Source: Limonium bicolor (lineage: Eukaryota > Streptophyta > Magnoliopsida > Caryophyllales > Plumbaginaceae). From it: DNA of 64,000 nucleotides. The notes beneath the pieces were generated by a model that was not told the origin of the DNA, did not search any database, and worked only from the letters and a program-made list of their open reading frames with translations. The stretch covers positions 187,630,925 to 187,694,924 of the forward strand of contig CM041782.1 of NCBI GenBank assembly GCA_023374045.1, given 5' to 3'. A program made the translations under genes and the position numbers. Shown here piece by piece: positions 47,198 to 58,265 of this stretch (position 1 is its first letter; each line of letters begins with the position of its first letter).

Positions 47198-48754
47198 CCC
47201 TCACTATGGTCTAGCCAAAGACCTTAAAAAGACGGGCAGCTTTCCGGGAGACAACCCGGACTATTGTCACTTTTACCTTGCATTATTTTCTCATTCGAGT
47301 TATGTTAGTTGTATGCTTGTTCTATGCTTTATTTAGTGTGTTCTGGGTGTTTTTGCTTGTTGAATCTGTTTGTGATTGATGATAAGTGTTGTGGGCAAGA
47401 AAACAACATTTTGGTGAAATTCTGGTCTCGACCGACCTTAGGACCGAACTTGCAAGGTCGGTCGAGTCCCAGATTTCAAACCCGCCAAGCTACTGACTTC
47501 GACCGACCTTGCGACCGGACTTGCAAGGTCGGTCGGGCTAAAAATTTCAAACCCGAAACATTCTGGAATGACCGACCTTGCGACCGGACTTGCAAGTCGG
47601 TCGGACTGAAAAATTTCGAAATCAAACCCTTCTGGAATGGACCGACCTTGCGACCGGACATGCAAGGTCGGTCCGGCGAAAAATTTTGAAAAAAAAACGA
47701 AACGCTGCGTTTTCGTTTTCTTTCTTTCTTCTTCTTTCCTTTCTTCCCTTTCTTTCTTTCTTCTTCCTCGCATCGCCCGACTCCCTCTCCTTCCTCCATC
47801 GCCATCCCTCTTCTTCTCCTCCCTGCGCTCCAGCACCCACGCCCCAGCCAGAGCCACCGCACCACAGCCCACCTTCGCCCCTGCTCCGACGCCGCCCTGA
47901 AGACCGCCGACGTCGCGCACCCGGCCATCCACAGCGCCGCCCTCACTCACACCCAGCCACAGCCCCTTCTCCAACTCCAAATCCCTAAACCCCCAAACCG
48001 ATTTTAATTTCGGTTTTTAGCCCCTCTTTGTCACATTTCTTGCTTTACATCTCCTACAATACATCAAGGTATATTTCCCTACTCCTAATGTGTCAATTTT
48101 TGCATTTTTTGTGCAAGTTACAATTTGGGCAACATTCAAATCGAACCAAACGGAGCCTTAGGTGGGAGATTGTGATTTTTGCAAATTTGTGGATTTGGAG
48201 TGTGTTGAATAATTAATTAGGGACTTTGTGTGGGTTTGGAGATTTAAATTGTCCAATTTGGCGGTTCTAAGCATAAATTGGTGACTAATGTCTTAAATTG
48301 AATAATGTTTGTTTAGCATTATTCAAAGGTGTTTTAATGTATGCTAATTGCTTTGTGAATGATGCTGGATGCCTAAACACCATTGAGCCTATATTGGTTG
48401 CATTTTGTGGTTGCGAGTTGTGTCACCTAAATTGTGAAACCTTGATAAATTGGTAGTGTGCTTGGTGGGGCGTTATCATTTTGATTGCACTTGTTAGTGG
48501 GGTCCTTGGTGAACTGCGTGGCACACCTTCTGGTGCAATTGAGGAGGTTCTTAGAACCGAGGAATGATAGAAAAACAGGGGGAACTCTGGCAAATTTTCC
48601 AACACACTGTCGTTTCTTTTACTCTTTCCTGCGTTTCATGCTTCATATTGTATTATTTGCTTATTGTCAACCTAGTTACTTTCTAACAGTTTACTGGTTG
48701 TTCTTTGTGTTGTTTTGTTTTGTTTCTTTTTCTTTTCTTTTCTTTGTTTTGCAG
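47198..48754 (+). other. Athila 3' internal non-coding region with palindrome array and CT-rich leader
   Basis: No conserved frame is seen; the ~60-180 codon frames on both strands come from the palindromes and the CT-rich tract (about 47710-47830). A four-unit palindrome array (47430-47673) is followed by CT-rich, then GC-rich, then AT-rich DNA ending in a long pyrimidine tract and TTTGCAG at 48754. The layout resembles a second promoter/leader or an intron upstream of the extra ORF. Confidence 0.6.
47430..47673 (+). repeat. Four-unit palindrome array inside Athila, ~70 bp period
   Basis: Units at 47430-47463, 47501-47534, 47570-47602 and 47640-47673 are the same palindrome type as in the Athila LTR. 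Spacers (such as AAATTTCAAACCCG...TTCTGGAA) differ from the LTR spacers. Starts are 71, 69 and 70 bp apart. Confidence 0.92.
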
Positions 48755-48755
48755 C
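48746..48755 (+). promoter_or_regulatory. Candidate 3' splice site before the Athila extra ORF
   Basis: A ~45-nt pyrimidine-rich tract (about 48709-48750) ends TTTTGCAG/C, four bases before the ATG at 48759. It has the form of a plant splice acceptor. Confidence 0.5.
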
Positions 48756-48758
48756 AAC

Positions 48759-49896
48759 ATGGCCCACCGACAACGCCTGCTAGGAGGAACCTGGCTGCTC
48801 CGAGCCTAGAGCTTGGCCACCCATTGGCCTACTCGATGGCGTCTTCATCAATGAAGAGGCCCGCCGTTGGTTCACCTCCTCCAGGCGACGGGAGATTGTT
48901 CGGGAGCGACCGATGGATCCGGCTCTGATTGCAGACCTCGAGCTCCAGCCACACTTCGACTTTCTGGGCTGGGGCTGCGTGCTCACCATGGGTGGCCAAT
49001 ACCACCCCCGCCTGATTAAGGAGTTTTATGCGAATGCGGCGGTCAGCAGGCAGCCAAAGGAGATCACCTCTGTGGTCAGTGGCCGTGCCATAGCCATCCG
49101 TCAGTGGCATGTGCACCAGTTCTTTCAGCTCCCAGATCATGACCTCGACCACACCTCTGTCATCCACCCGGGCGACCTCATCGCCAGCCGCCACCGCTAC
49201 CTTGCAGACCTCCCGGTCCAGACACGTAGAAAAAACCAGGCCGGGACGGATGTTAGGGTCACTATGACCCTCAACATGGTGAACAGCCCGCTGAAGAGGG
49301 CCATCCTTGCGATCCTCCATCATAATATCATACCTCGCGACAGCAAGGATCTCACCTCTAGGGACTGCTATCTCATGGACTATTTGGTAGCCCCGGACCC
49401 GGAGAAGCCGCTCTGCCTATCCAATCTCCTCTTCAACCACCTCTGCCACATCATCGCGAAGAAGGAGTCCCATCACCTGGGTTTTCCTTACTTTTTGGAG
49501 ATGCAGTTGATTCGCTGTGGAGTGTGACCCGGAGCAGATGAGGCAGCTAGCCTACATGTGGACCCGATCTGAGACACTACTATGCGGAAGATGGGCTTCT
49601 ATCGTGATAAGGACGGGTGGCACAAGACGACCGCCAAGCATCGACAGCGTAGGGGTGCATCCTCCACTTCCGGTGCCTCCACTTACGGTGCCTCCGCTTA
49701 CCCTGCTGCCCCCGGGCCATTCCTCGCCCTGCCACCTCCACTCCCGACCGGAGCGGTGACCCCGGAGCAGCTAGCGGTATTCGAGCGGCAGATGGCTGAG
49801 CACCGCCGTCTCATGGAGGAGCATCAGCGCCAGATGGACGCACAGATGCAGTACGTTCGCGAGCAGGCGGCGCGTGGTGGTGCTCCTCCCCAGTAG
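48759..49896 (+). pseudogene. Athila 3' extra ORF: putative plant transposon protein domain (PF20167-like), broken
   Basis: The ATG at 48759 is quickly out of frame; the main frame is open from about 48836 to 49527. It reads FINEEARRWFTSSRRREI, IADLELQPHFDFLGW, LIKEFYANA and RQWHVHQFFQLPD, then a HHNIIPRD...DCYLMDYL region. This is the layout I know from the 'putative plant transposon protein' domain found downstream of Athila pol, whose function is not established. A shift at 49527 and a return at about 49582 precede a C-terminal tail with Ser/Ala repeats and a Gln/Met-rich coiled-coil-like end (AVFERQMAEHRRLMEEHQRQ), stopping at 49896. No signal peptide is evident. Confidence 0.75.
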
Positions 49897-50468
49897 CCAT
49901 CTTCGGATCCCGGGATGCCCTGGCGTTGTTTCTCTATTATTTCATCTATCTTGCCGTTCTCTCTTTGGGCTGTTAGGACTATGTTCAGATATTTGTGATG
50001 CTTGTACTTTAAAACTCCTTTCTTTCTCAGACTCGCACTGCTATTTTGTGCTATGGTGCTTTACGCCACCTTTTTGACTATTATGCTATAGGACTCATTT
50101 ATGAGTACATGATTATCTAACGATGGCTTTAACGCGAATTCCTCTGGAATCCTAACTGTTCGCTAGTTTCGTTTTGGTTTGCATTGTAGATATATCAACT
50201 TCACTCGAGGAACACCCCAGAGTGAGTTTAGGTGAAATACAGAGAACCTCTTGTCAATTTTTCCTAGGCCTTCGACTCTTCCTGACGGAGCTAAGGCGTA
50301 CCTGATATGCACACTGGCAAGTATGGGGAATACCACCAACTCATCTTTCTCGGGGAGTATAAGTTCTCTAAAACTTATCCACTGTATATAAGCAAAAACT
50401 CTTTCGGATTACTCCATGCCTAGTGCTACCAAAAGGTCTTCTGTTGTTTTTTCCATAAGCTATTCTTT

Positions 50469-50506
50469 GAACAATGAGGACATTGTTCCATTCCAGTGTG
50501 GGGGAG
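50469..50506 (+). promoter_or_regulatory. Upstream AGGA-loop hairpin and purine tract (internal copy)
   Basis: GAACAATG-AGGA-CATTGTTC is a perfect 8-bp stem. A six-base spacer is followed by AGTGTGGGGGAG. Confidence 0.85.
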
Positions 50507-51174
50507 ACGACCTTTTTCTAGTTGATGCACTAAGTCAATTTTCTCATAATTATCTATAGTTAGTTAGGAGTTAGTTTATAGTAAGCAAGTTTTTCTTTGA
50601 ATTCTTGGAATTTTTCCACCGAACTTTTCTTTTCAAAGGTTCTCTCTTGAGGAGCACTTAGGTGCGGTGCGATCATAAATCCATTTCGTGATGAATTTTT
50701 TTATTGCTTAGGGGTTCCTTCTACCTTCTTATCTAGGGATTGCTAAGGGGTGCTTCCTTGTGAAACAAAAAGAAAGAGACAAAGAGGGACCTTGAGAGAC
50801 ACCATAGGTAACCAACAAATGAGATGGAGTGTTCATTGAAGCAAGGCAAAATGCCAATTTACCTCTCCTCTCTTGTTGCGAAAGTGATCAACTGCAAATC
50901 TCTATTTGTCCTTTGTTTTCCCTCAATGCCCATTCTGAGAGAAGTTGGCCATGGTAAAAGTTCTCCAAGTCCATAATCTGTAAGAACTCGGAAGCACTCT
51001 AGATCATACCCCGAAACTCTATTTTCATTTGCCCTAAGCCACCCATGTCATCATGAGAAGGTTGGTTGGCACTCCTCTTCAGGTTTTCCACAAAATTTTG
51101 GCTCACTTAAATTCAAGAACTAAGCTAAACACTTGCTTGCTTTAAATGTTCCTCTTGTGTGGGTCCTTAGCTAA

Positions 51175-51213
51175 TTTGCTTGAGGACAAGCAAATGGATA
51201 AGTGTGGGGGGAG
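51175..51213 (+). promoter_or_regulatory. AGGA-loop hairpin and polypurine tract before the Athila 3' LTR
   Basis: TTTGCTTG-AGGA-CAAGCAAA is a perfect 8-bp stem. A six-base spacer is followed by AGTGTGGGGGGAG, then one T and the LTR. The purine tract is the expected plus-strand primer. Confidence 0.88.
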
Positions 51214-51214
51214 T

Positions 51215-52422
51215 TGATAAGTGGTAAATAATCTCTCTCAAGGTTCTTTATTCGTCGTCATTTTATTTGGGCGCATAACTTATTTCACCAACTTTATGGA
51301 GTATTTGTGTGTTTATTATAATCTTACACTTTTGGCTTGTTTAAAATAGGTAATTACTCATTGGAGTACATTTTGAGAGCTTTATATGAGAAAGCATCAA
51401 TGTTCGAGACCTCGGGAAGGATGGCCTAGCCAACGGGAAGCATCGGGAGAGTTCCGGCACAGAAAAAATGACATTCTGGGGCCGACCGACTTGGGACCGA
51501 CCTTGCAAGGTCGTCGGCTCTGTTCAAGCCGTTGCAGAACTCACTGGAATCGACCGACCTTGCGACCGGACTTTCAAGGTCGGTCGAGCTTAAAACCTGT
51601 CACGTGCTCCCGTCTGAAAGGGTCCGACCGACTTGGGAAGGGACCTTGCAAGTCGGTCGGACGGAATTTTTGCCCAAAATTTTTTCTGTTTAAAGGCTGC
51701 TTTGGGGCTCCCTTCCTCATTATCAAATACACCCGACTCCAACCCTAAAACAGACGAGAAAGAGGGCGAAAATAGAGGAGAAAAGAGAAGGAGAAGAGAA
51801 GAGAAGAAAGGAGGAAGAAGAAAGTGAAGATCTCTACCTCCCATTGAAGCTTTGGAGCTCCTCTAATGGGCTAATTCTTCCTTTTCTATCTGCTCTTTCC
51901 TTTATCTATGTCTAGTAGTTCCATTTTTATCCTAGGATGAGGGTTTGAACCCATTTTGCTCATTGAATGCTAGAACCTAACTCATTTGTTTACTCTTGTT
52001 TTATTTCCTTCAATATCATGAATGCACTAAATTGATCTCTAATTGCATTTATGGTGGTTCCATTCAATATTTGAGCTTGAGTTTGGAACTAGACCAAGAA
52101 TGGAGTAAATCCTAACCTTTGCTTTCTTGATTTTGGAAGTAATGATTGGGGCTATTGTTTAAGAGTGCTGCTTAATGCTATTTGATGACTTGAACCTCCT
52201 TTATTAAGGGGTTTGATTATTTAGGTAAGAATTGGATTTCCCGATTTGGGGGATTCATGAGCTAAACTCTAATAGGCACTGAGATGATGAGTTTGGTTAT
52301 GAAGTTCTTTGATGAATTGGGTGATTCCCACTATCCTAGGGTCTCTCTCCATCCATTCCATTCACAAACATTTTACTACTGTTTTTATTACTTTCAATTA
52401 ACAAAACAAACAACCAAGCTTG
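51215..52422 (+). repeat. Athila 3' LTR, main part
   Basis: It aligns with 40118-41330. Differences are mostly one-base gains and losses. The remaining 170 bp are at 61194-61363, beyond the inner element. Confidence 0.9.
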
Positions 52423-52853
52423 TGTGAGCCTCGATTTTAAACCCTATCCTATGTTGATTAAAGCTGATTAGGATCTAAACGGGTTTTAGGTCCACTTATA
52501 ACCTAAGATTAATAACTATGTCATATAACAATAATTATTAAAACCTAAGCTAGCTCACTGGAACCTATTATGAGTCGCCACCTAATTTTAACCTAGATCA
52601 AATTAGGAAAGGAGAGTTCGGGTTCGGGGGCTTGATATTCGACTTAATTAGGGTTCAATTACTTTCATTACCCTTCCTAGGTCGTTTTTCCTCTACTTAG
52701 TTTATTTACGGCTTATTACGAGTCGTTTTAACCTAAGTGCGCGAGCTTCTGTTTTTTTTTTGTTTTTAGCATTTTTTGACAGAGAATTAAAGTGAAATAA
52801 AAAGCTACCTAAACTAGGGTTTCGGAGGCAGAATTAGGTCAAATTTTGCTTAC

Positions 52854-53115
52854 GTCCGTAGCCACGGACCAAACGTCCGAGACCACGGACCCCAGTTAAC
52901 CTAAACATACAGAAAAGTCGAAATTAAAAGAAAACAAAAATTTGCAAAGTCCGGGGCCACGGACAGGATGTCCGTGGGCCCGGACATTATTAGAAAAACC
53001 TAAATTTTGAATTTTTAAAATCCCGCCGCCGTCCGTGGGTGTCCGAGCTTACGGACAGGGAGTCCGGGACCCCGGACACGACGTCCGTGGGTGCGGACAG
53101 CCCTCGGACGGCGGC
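52854..53115 (-). repeat. GTCCG/CGGAC hairpin cluster in the inner LTR
   Basis: Paired units such as GTCCGTAGCCACGGAC and GTCCGAGACCACGGAC (52854-52890), then 52949-52985, then a dense run from 53031 with GTCCGGGACCCCGGAC. The same cluster is at about 59864-60118. Spacing is 80-95 bp, less regular than in the other families. Confidence 0.85.
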
Positions 53116-53681
53116 TTTGAGGCTGTTCCCGAAGGTGTTTTCGGCTCAAATTTTATGGGTGTGTAGCCTGAAAGATGTACAAGACGTTAGTGATTGAAAG
53201 TTTTCAATTTGAATTCGAATTAAGCACGAAACTTAGCAAACAAGTTATCTGACAGAGGCTTAAATAAACAGCAATACAGAAGCGTACGAAGGTTAGTTTG
53301 AGCCCAAATTTTGAGGCGAGACAGATAATACCGTGGTGAATCAGGGAAGTGGGTTTCTACCTGTTTTACCTTCGGATTCACAACGTTTCTTCACACCGGG
53401 ATTCGTCGAGTGCTCCGTTGATGGCAGACCCGAGAGGATTTCGACCCAAGCTTCTGGTTGTTGATTGTTGATGATGTTCTTCACATTTTGGAGGTGGTTT
53501 GGTTGATGTTTGATGATTGTTGATGTGTTAGGAGTTGAAAAGTGTGTTCAGGTGGTGATTTCGAGAGATTTTTGATGTGATTTTAGTGCTTGGATGTGTA
53601 AAAACGTGAGGGGAATGAGACGGCTAGGTTTTCTGGTTGCTTAGGGTTCTTGAGGTTCTTCTTTGATCATGGGATAAGGTT

Positions 53682-53692
53682 CCTTATATAGA
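53682..53692 (-). promoter_or_regulatory. TATA box of the inner LTR
   Basis: CTATATAAGG on the minus strand, ~490 bp from the LTR start. The copy in the other LTR is at about 60687-60696. Confidence 0.7.
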
Positions 53693-54183
53693 CCTCTTTA
53701 AAGATAGAAAAATCCGGTAAAAACCGAGATTTACCGACGTTTTAGCTCAAGGGCTTCCAAAAGGAATTTGATTATGAAATTTCACACATGGGTAAAGGAT
53801 GATATTTCTGATTTTTCTAAAGTGGAGTCGAATTTTTTGGATATTAGAATATTTTTAAATTCAATTTCTCGTCAGATTCAATCAGAAATTGCTAGAAAAT
53901 TATTGGAAATTCGAAAAATCAAAATTCCAACGCCATTATGCTTAAAATGTCATCCTCTATCTTGGGTAAAAATTTCAAAGCATTTTGAATTGATTTGACC
54001 CTTATTTGGAGGAGAGAGAAAGCCTGTAGGGGGCTTAGGAGCCTTGAAAAATTACGAAAATGGCCCTGGAGATGACTAAGCTGTCCCTAGCACTCTGAAA
54101 TGTGCCGATCGATCTGGGAACCCACACTACTAGCCTATTAGAAGAGACTCACCTCCGGGGGGGTTGAAATTTTGGGTATAACA

Positions 54184-54234
54184 GATTGCCCCCCGTCAAC
54201 TAGACTTTGTAATGGAAATGAAAAGGCTAGTTGA
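54184..54234 (-). promoter_or_regulatory. Inner element polypurine tract with upstream inverted repeat
   Basis: On the minus strand TCAACTAG (54234-54227) and CTAGTTGA (54203-54196) form an 8-bp stem with a ~23-nt loop. The purine-rich ACGGGGGGCAATC and the LTR follow directly. Confidence 0.7.
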
Positions 54235-54302
54235 TGCTTGAGTGATACCCCAAAATTTTGGATCTTAAAAGACCCCTCGTGCAATTGAAAACCAACAAGT
54301 TG

Positions 54303-54620
54303 TGTCGAGCTGTTCTAAGGCGCTGACTACCTATGAGTAAAGTGGAAGGATGTCGAGCGATTCTAAAGCGTCGGCCACCTAAAGGTAAAAAATGAAATAA
54401 TGTCAGACTATTCTAAGGCGCCGACTACCTATAATGAATGAGATGATGTCAAGCTATTCTAAGGCGTTGACCACCTATAACGAATGAGATGATGTCAAGC
54501 TATTCTAAGGCGTTGACTACCTATAACGAATGAGATGATGTCAAGCTATTCTAAGGCGTTGACTACCTAAAATGAAATGAAGTATGCCGAACATTCTAAG
54601 GGGTCGGGAACCTGTAACGC
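54303..54620. repeat. Tandem array, 45-50 bp period, ~7 units
   Basis: Units start GTC(G/A)AGC(T/G)ATTCTAAGGCG at 54303, 54352, 54402, 54448, 54493, 54540 and 54586. Confidence 0.9.
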
Positions 54621-54916
54621 AAATGTAGATGTCATGCAGAAGAAAGATGATATGATGATGATATGCTAACGATGCTGATGATGATGTTGATGCTGATGAT
54701 GCTCGGATGCTTCTGGGGACCGAAACCCGTTCCAATGCTCCTGGTTGGTATACTATGGGGACTTATTGCCTCTGCCCACCAACTGGGGTGCTGGGATAAC
54801 TTCTAGATTACCAAGGGGACTTATTGCCACTGCCCACTAGTTGCTTCTCCCAAGAAGTTGACATGAAGATGGGGACTTATTGCCTCTGCCCCCCAACTTA
54901 GATCACGCTCTACCTC

Positions 54917-55470
54917 GCACTGAAGATGATACTAGGTCTCGCACCGGTCTCGCACTGGATGATGACGCTCGGTCTCGCACTGAAGAAGATGATGGGTCTC
55001 GCACGGAAGATGATACTAGGTCTCGTACTGGTTGAAGATGCTGGGTCTCGCACTGATGAAGATGGTGGTCTCGCACTGAAGATGATACTAGGTCTCGTAC
55101 TGGTTGAAGATGCTGGGTCTCGCACTGAAGAAGATGATGGGTCTCGCACGGAAGATGATACTAGGTCTCGTACTGGTTGAAGATGCTGGGTCTCGCACCG
55201 AAGAAGATGATGGGTCTCGCACGGAAGATGATACTAGGTCTCGTACTGGTTGAAGATGCTGGGTCTCGCACTGATGAAGATGGTGGTCTCGCACTGAAGA
55301 TGATACTAGGTCTCGTACTGGTTGAAGATGCTGGGTCTCGCACTGATGATGGTGGTCTCGCACTGAAGTCTCGTACTGAATGGATGAAGAAAAAGATGGC
55401 TCTCACACTGATTCTAGGTCTCGTACTGAATGAAGATGCTAGGTCTCGTACTGAAAGGGGAATCTGCAGG
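54917..55470. repeat. Minisatellite, 24 bp unit with 72 bp higher-order period
   Basis: Variants of GGTCTCGCACTGAAGATGAT repeat through the region. A larger block starting GAAGATGATACTAGGTCTCG recurs at about 55006, 55078, 55151, 55223 and 55295. Confidence 0.92.
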
Positions 55471-57860
55471 GCCTTGCGCCGATTTTAGGTCTCGAACTAA
55501 AAATGAGTTAGGAAGATAATGGTCTCGTGCAAATGATGAAAACTGATTATTGGAGTGCCAAACATGGCAATGATGATAAGATGTATGCAATCAAAATACA
55601 TGAAAGATACTCGTTCAAAACAGGAAACTGTTGGAAAAGGTGGCAATGTTGAGGTGTTGTGCAAAAGTTGTAAAATGCAACTAAAGTGTTTGTTGGAAGC
55701 TAGCCCAAAACAAGGAACTATTGAAAAATGTGCTAAACATGGCAATGCTTAAGAAAAACCCTGCTGAAAAAGGAAAGTGAAATAATCATTTCCTGACTAA
55801 AAATTTCAAATCTGCAATTTGTTTCTTAGAAAATGAACATGCCGTTGGTGGAAGTGTGTGGTGTTTGTTGCTTGTGATAGACCTGGGACTGCGTTGTGAT
55901 TTTGGATGGTGGTCAGGGTTATGACGGGTTTGATGTTTTTGTGGAGGTAAGGCTAATGACGGGCTTGAGAGTGTGTGTGTGGTGGTAGGGGCTTATGTGT
56001 GCCTGTGTAGTGGAGGTGTGGAGGTAAGGGCTTATGTGGGCCTGTGTAGTGGAGGTGTGGTGGTAAGGGCTTATGCCTGTGGTGGGATGGTGGTGCTCAA
56101 GCTTTAGGTTTCAATTGGTGTTGTCATGGCAATTGTTGGAACCAACAATTGCCCCCAGTATTTTCCTTAGGACAATCTGAGCTAGAGTTCATGGCAATTG
56201 ATCGGAACGATCGATTGCCCCCAGTATTTTCTTTTATTAAACGTGCGAACGAGTCTCGTCCTCACAGGGTCAAGGCTTATGTTTTCACGTGGTGTTCCCT
56301 AACCTACACTCGGCGTGTTTGGTGTTTGCACTCGTTCCTCCCCTACGGTCACAACTTCTAGACCATTGAATTCGATATTTGATGAATTTACGCATTCGAT
56401 CTGTTACTTTCACGTGATTAGATACACAACTATCAAGTCGGAAGTCTTTAAAGCTTATAACATGGCCATGGGGTGTGATGAAAGACAACGGGACCATGGA
56501 GGGATATTTCAGGTATGTGGAGCTATAAGGGTGACCAAAGCTGCAACTTCCACCTTCTCTCGGACTTGTCTTCTTTGCCTTGAAGTCGTTTGGCTACTTC
56601 GTGATGACTTCGCTTATGAGCTTGGAACTTAGAACTTTTGGGTTGTTCCTTGCGCCTTCTCTCTTTCTACTGATTTTGGATTACTTCGAGGCTTTCCAGG
56701 TTTGCCTTTCTTTGAACCTCTTTTCCTCCGGGGTTCTTGTGTTTCCCGGTTTTGAACTTTGAGAGCTGTTTTTGATGTTAGCGCATTTGAATCCTGTGCC
56801 ACTTTGGGGCCATTTGCGGATCACTCCGTCATGCTGGTAGCAGTTCTGCTTCTTTGGACTTGTGAAGTTGCTGTTCGGAAGTCGGGCTCCTTGCATCCTT
56901 TGGTCACCGGGTCGGGTATTCACCATTGGCTGGCTTATTCTGTGGAGTTTGTAGTGTTGTAAAAGAGGTCATATATGAAAAGCTCAGCGGGGGTGCCTAG
57001 GGTTTAATGTCAGGGTTCACAAGCTTTTGGCTGTGTGGTGCTGTACCTAGGTGCTTCGTCATTCCTGATAGTTGTGTATCCGCTCTTTGTTACTTTTCGC
57101 AGGTCTAAGAGTAAATTTACAAATTATCTCCTTCGGTCGGAGTTATGCCATTTACCTTTTCCTTTGTATGTGGTCTCACCGGAGTCGTGTAAAAATGACA
57201 CGCTCGTTCACTCATGGTTTTTCCGCTCAAGACACTTTCGTGAATTTCACTTAGAGACTAGTTCACACGCTTAAACGAAAGATTAAAGATGACGATCCTG
57301 AACTCAGATTGCCCCCAGTATTGACCTGGGGTTTATGACAACACTTAAACAGATGTGAATTTTGGAATGCCTTGTGGATATTTTGGAATGGACTGTGGGA
57401 CTTAGAAGGGCATGTTCAAAATTCCAGAAACAAAATACAAGTCTTTGCATGCCATTGTCGGGAAATAATTATTTCATGAACCATTTTCTCAAAAGAAACT
57501 TGTGTGAAACAAAATCTTTTTTTTTGTTACCCCTTTAGACTCGAAAAAGTCATCCATTTGTGAACATGAGGAAGAAGATGAAAAATCGATACTTCTTATT
57601 GGTGGTTTGAAAACGATCATTCTTTGAAAACTTTGAACGATGCACCTGAAAGATAAATGTTTTAACAAGTTATGCAGTAGAATGCATGGGAACCCTAAAC
57701 TTTCCATTGAATTCGAGCTCTGCTGAACTGTCTGATGTCGGCATGCTGAAGACCCGAGCTCTTGACTGCCAGGATGTCGCTAAGATGACCGTGACTGTCC
57801 TCTTCTTGGACTCTGTGTGGGCTCCGTGAAGAGTCTGAACTAGGAACGCCTATAAGTTGC

Positions 57861-58265
57861 GCACGAGGCACTTGGGCCTGAATGTGAGGTACATGGCTTG
57901 AAACGGTTTCACGAATGTGGATTGGCACTCGGGCCTGGATGACTTCATGGATGTGGATAGGCACTCGGGCCTGGATGAATTGAAGGTGAGGCACACAGGC
58001 CATGATGATTCATAAGTGGGTTGGCACTTGGGCCGGAATGTGTTGTGAGATTGTGGCACTTTGGCCGGATTGTTGTGAAGATGTGCCGCTTGGGCCGGAA
58101 TGTTGGGAAGATGTGGCGCTTGGGCCAGAGTGTTTGAAAGTACGGTGCTTGGGCCAAAGAGTGTTTGAGGATGTGGCGCTTGGGCCGGAATGTGTTTGAG
58201 AATGTGGCACTTGGGCCGAAATGATTAGGGATTGTGGCGCTTGGGCCGGAAAGTGTTTGGGCTAG
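57861..58265. repeat. Tandem array, ~30-33 bp unit
   Basis: Variants of GATGTGGCGCTTGGGCCGGA repeat at least ten times, from GAGGCACTTGGGCC (57863) to GTGGCGCTTGGGCC (58235). Left units are more diverged. Confidence 0.88.

Larger units (their letters stand above)
49897..51214 (+). other. Athila 3' non-coding region with two hairpin-plus-purine-tract modules
   Basis: There is no ORF of note. A first purine tract AGTGTGGGGGAG (50495-50506) follows a hairpin at 50469-50488. The second, AGTGTGGGGGGAG (51201-51213), follows a hairpin at 51175-51194 and abuts the 3' LTR. The DNA between them has no recognisable content. Confidence 0.7.
52423..54183 (-). repeat. Inner element left LTR (3' LTR)
   Basis: It begins TGTGAGCC and ends GTATAACA on the plus strand. 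A minus-strand TATA box CTATATAAGG lies at 53682-53692. GTCCG/CGGAC hairpins (52854-53100) lie downstream of it in the transcript. A 76-codon plus-strand frame (53768-53998), repeated at 60773-61003, is antisense and unconvincing. Confidence 0.92.

Noticed and set aside
47438..47988. Long overlapping ORFs on both strands (up to 180 codons)
   Set aside because: They run through palindromes and a purine/pyrimidine-biased tract that lacks stops by composition. No conserved domain.
53768..53998. 76-codon ORF repeated exactly at 60773-61003
   Set aside because: Identity comes from the two copies being in the two LTRs. It is antisense to the element and resembles no protein I know.
54910..55488. 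Overlapping 80-100 codon ORFs on both strands
   Set aside because: They are read-through of a 24 bp minisatellite, whose unit length is a multiple of three and so stays open in several frames.
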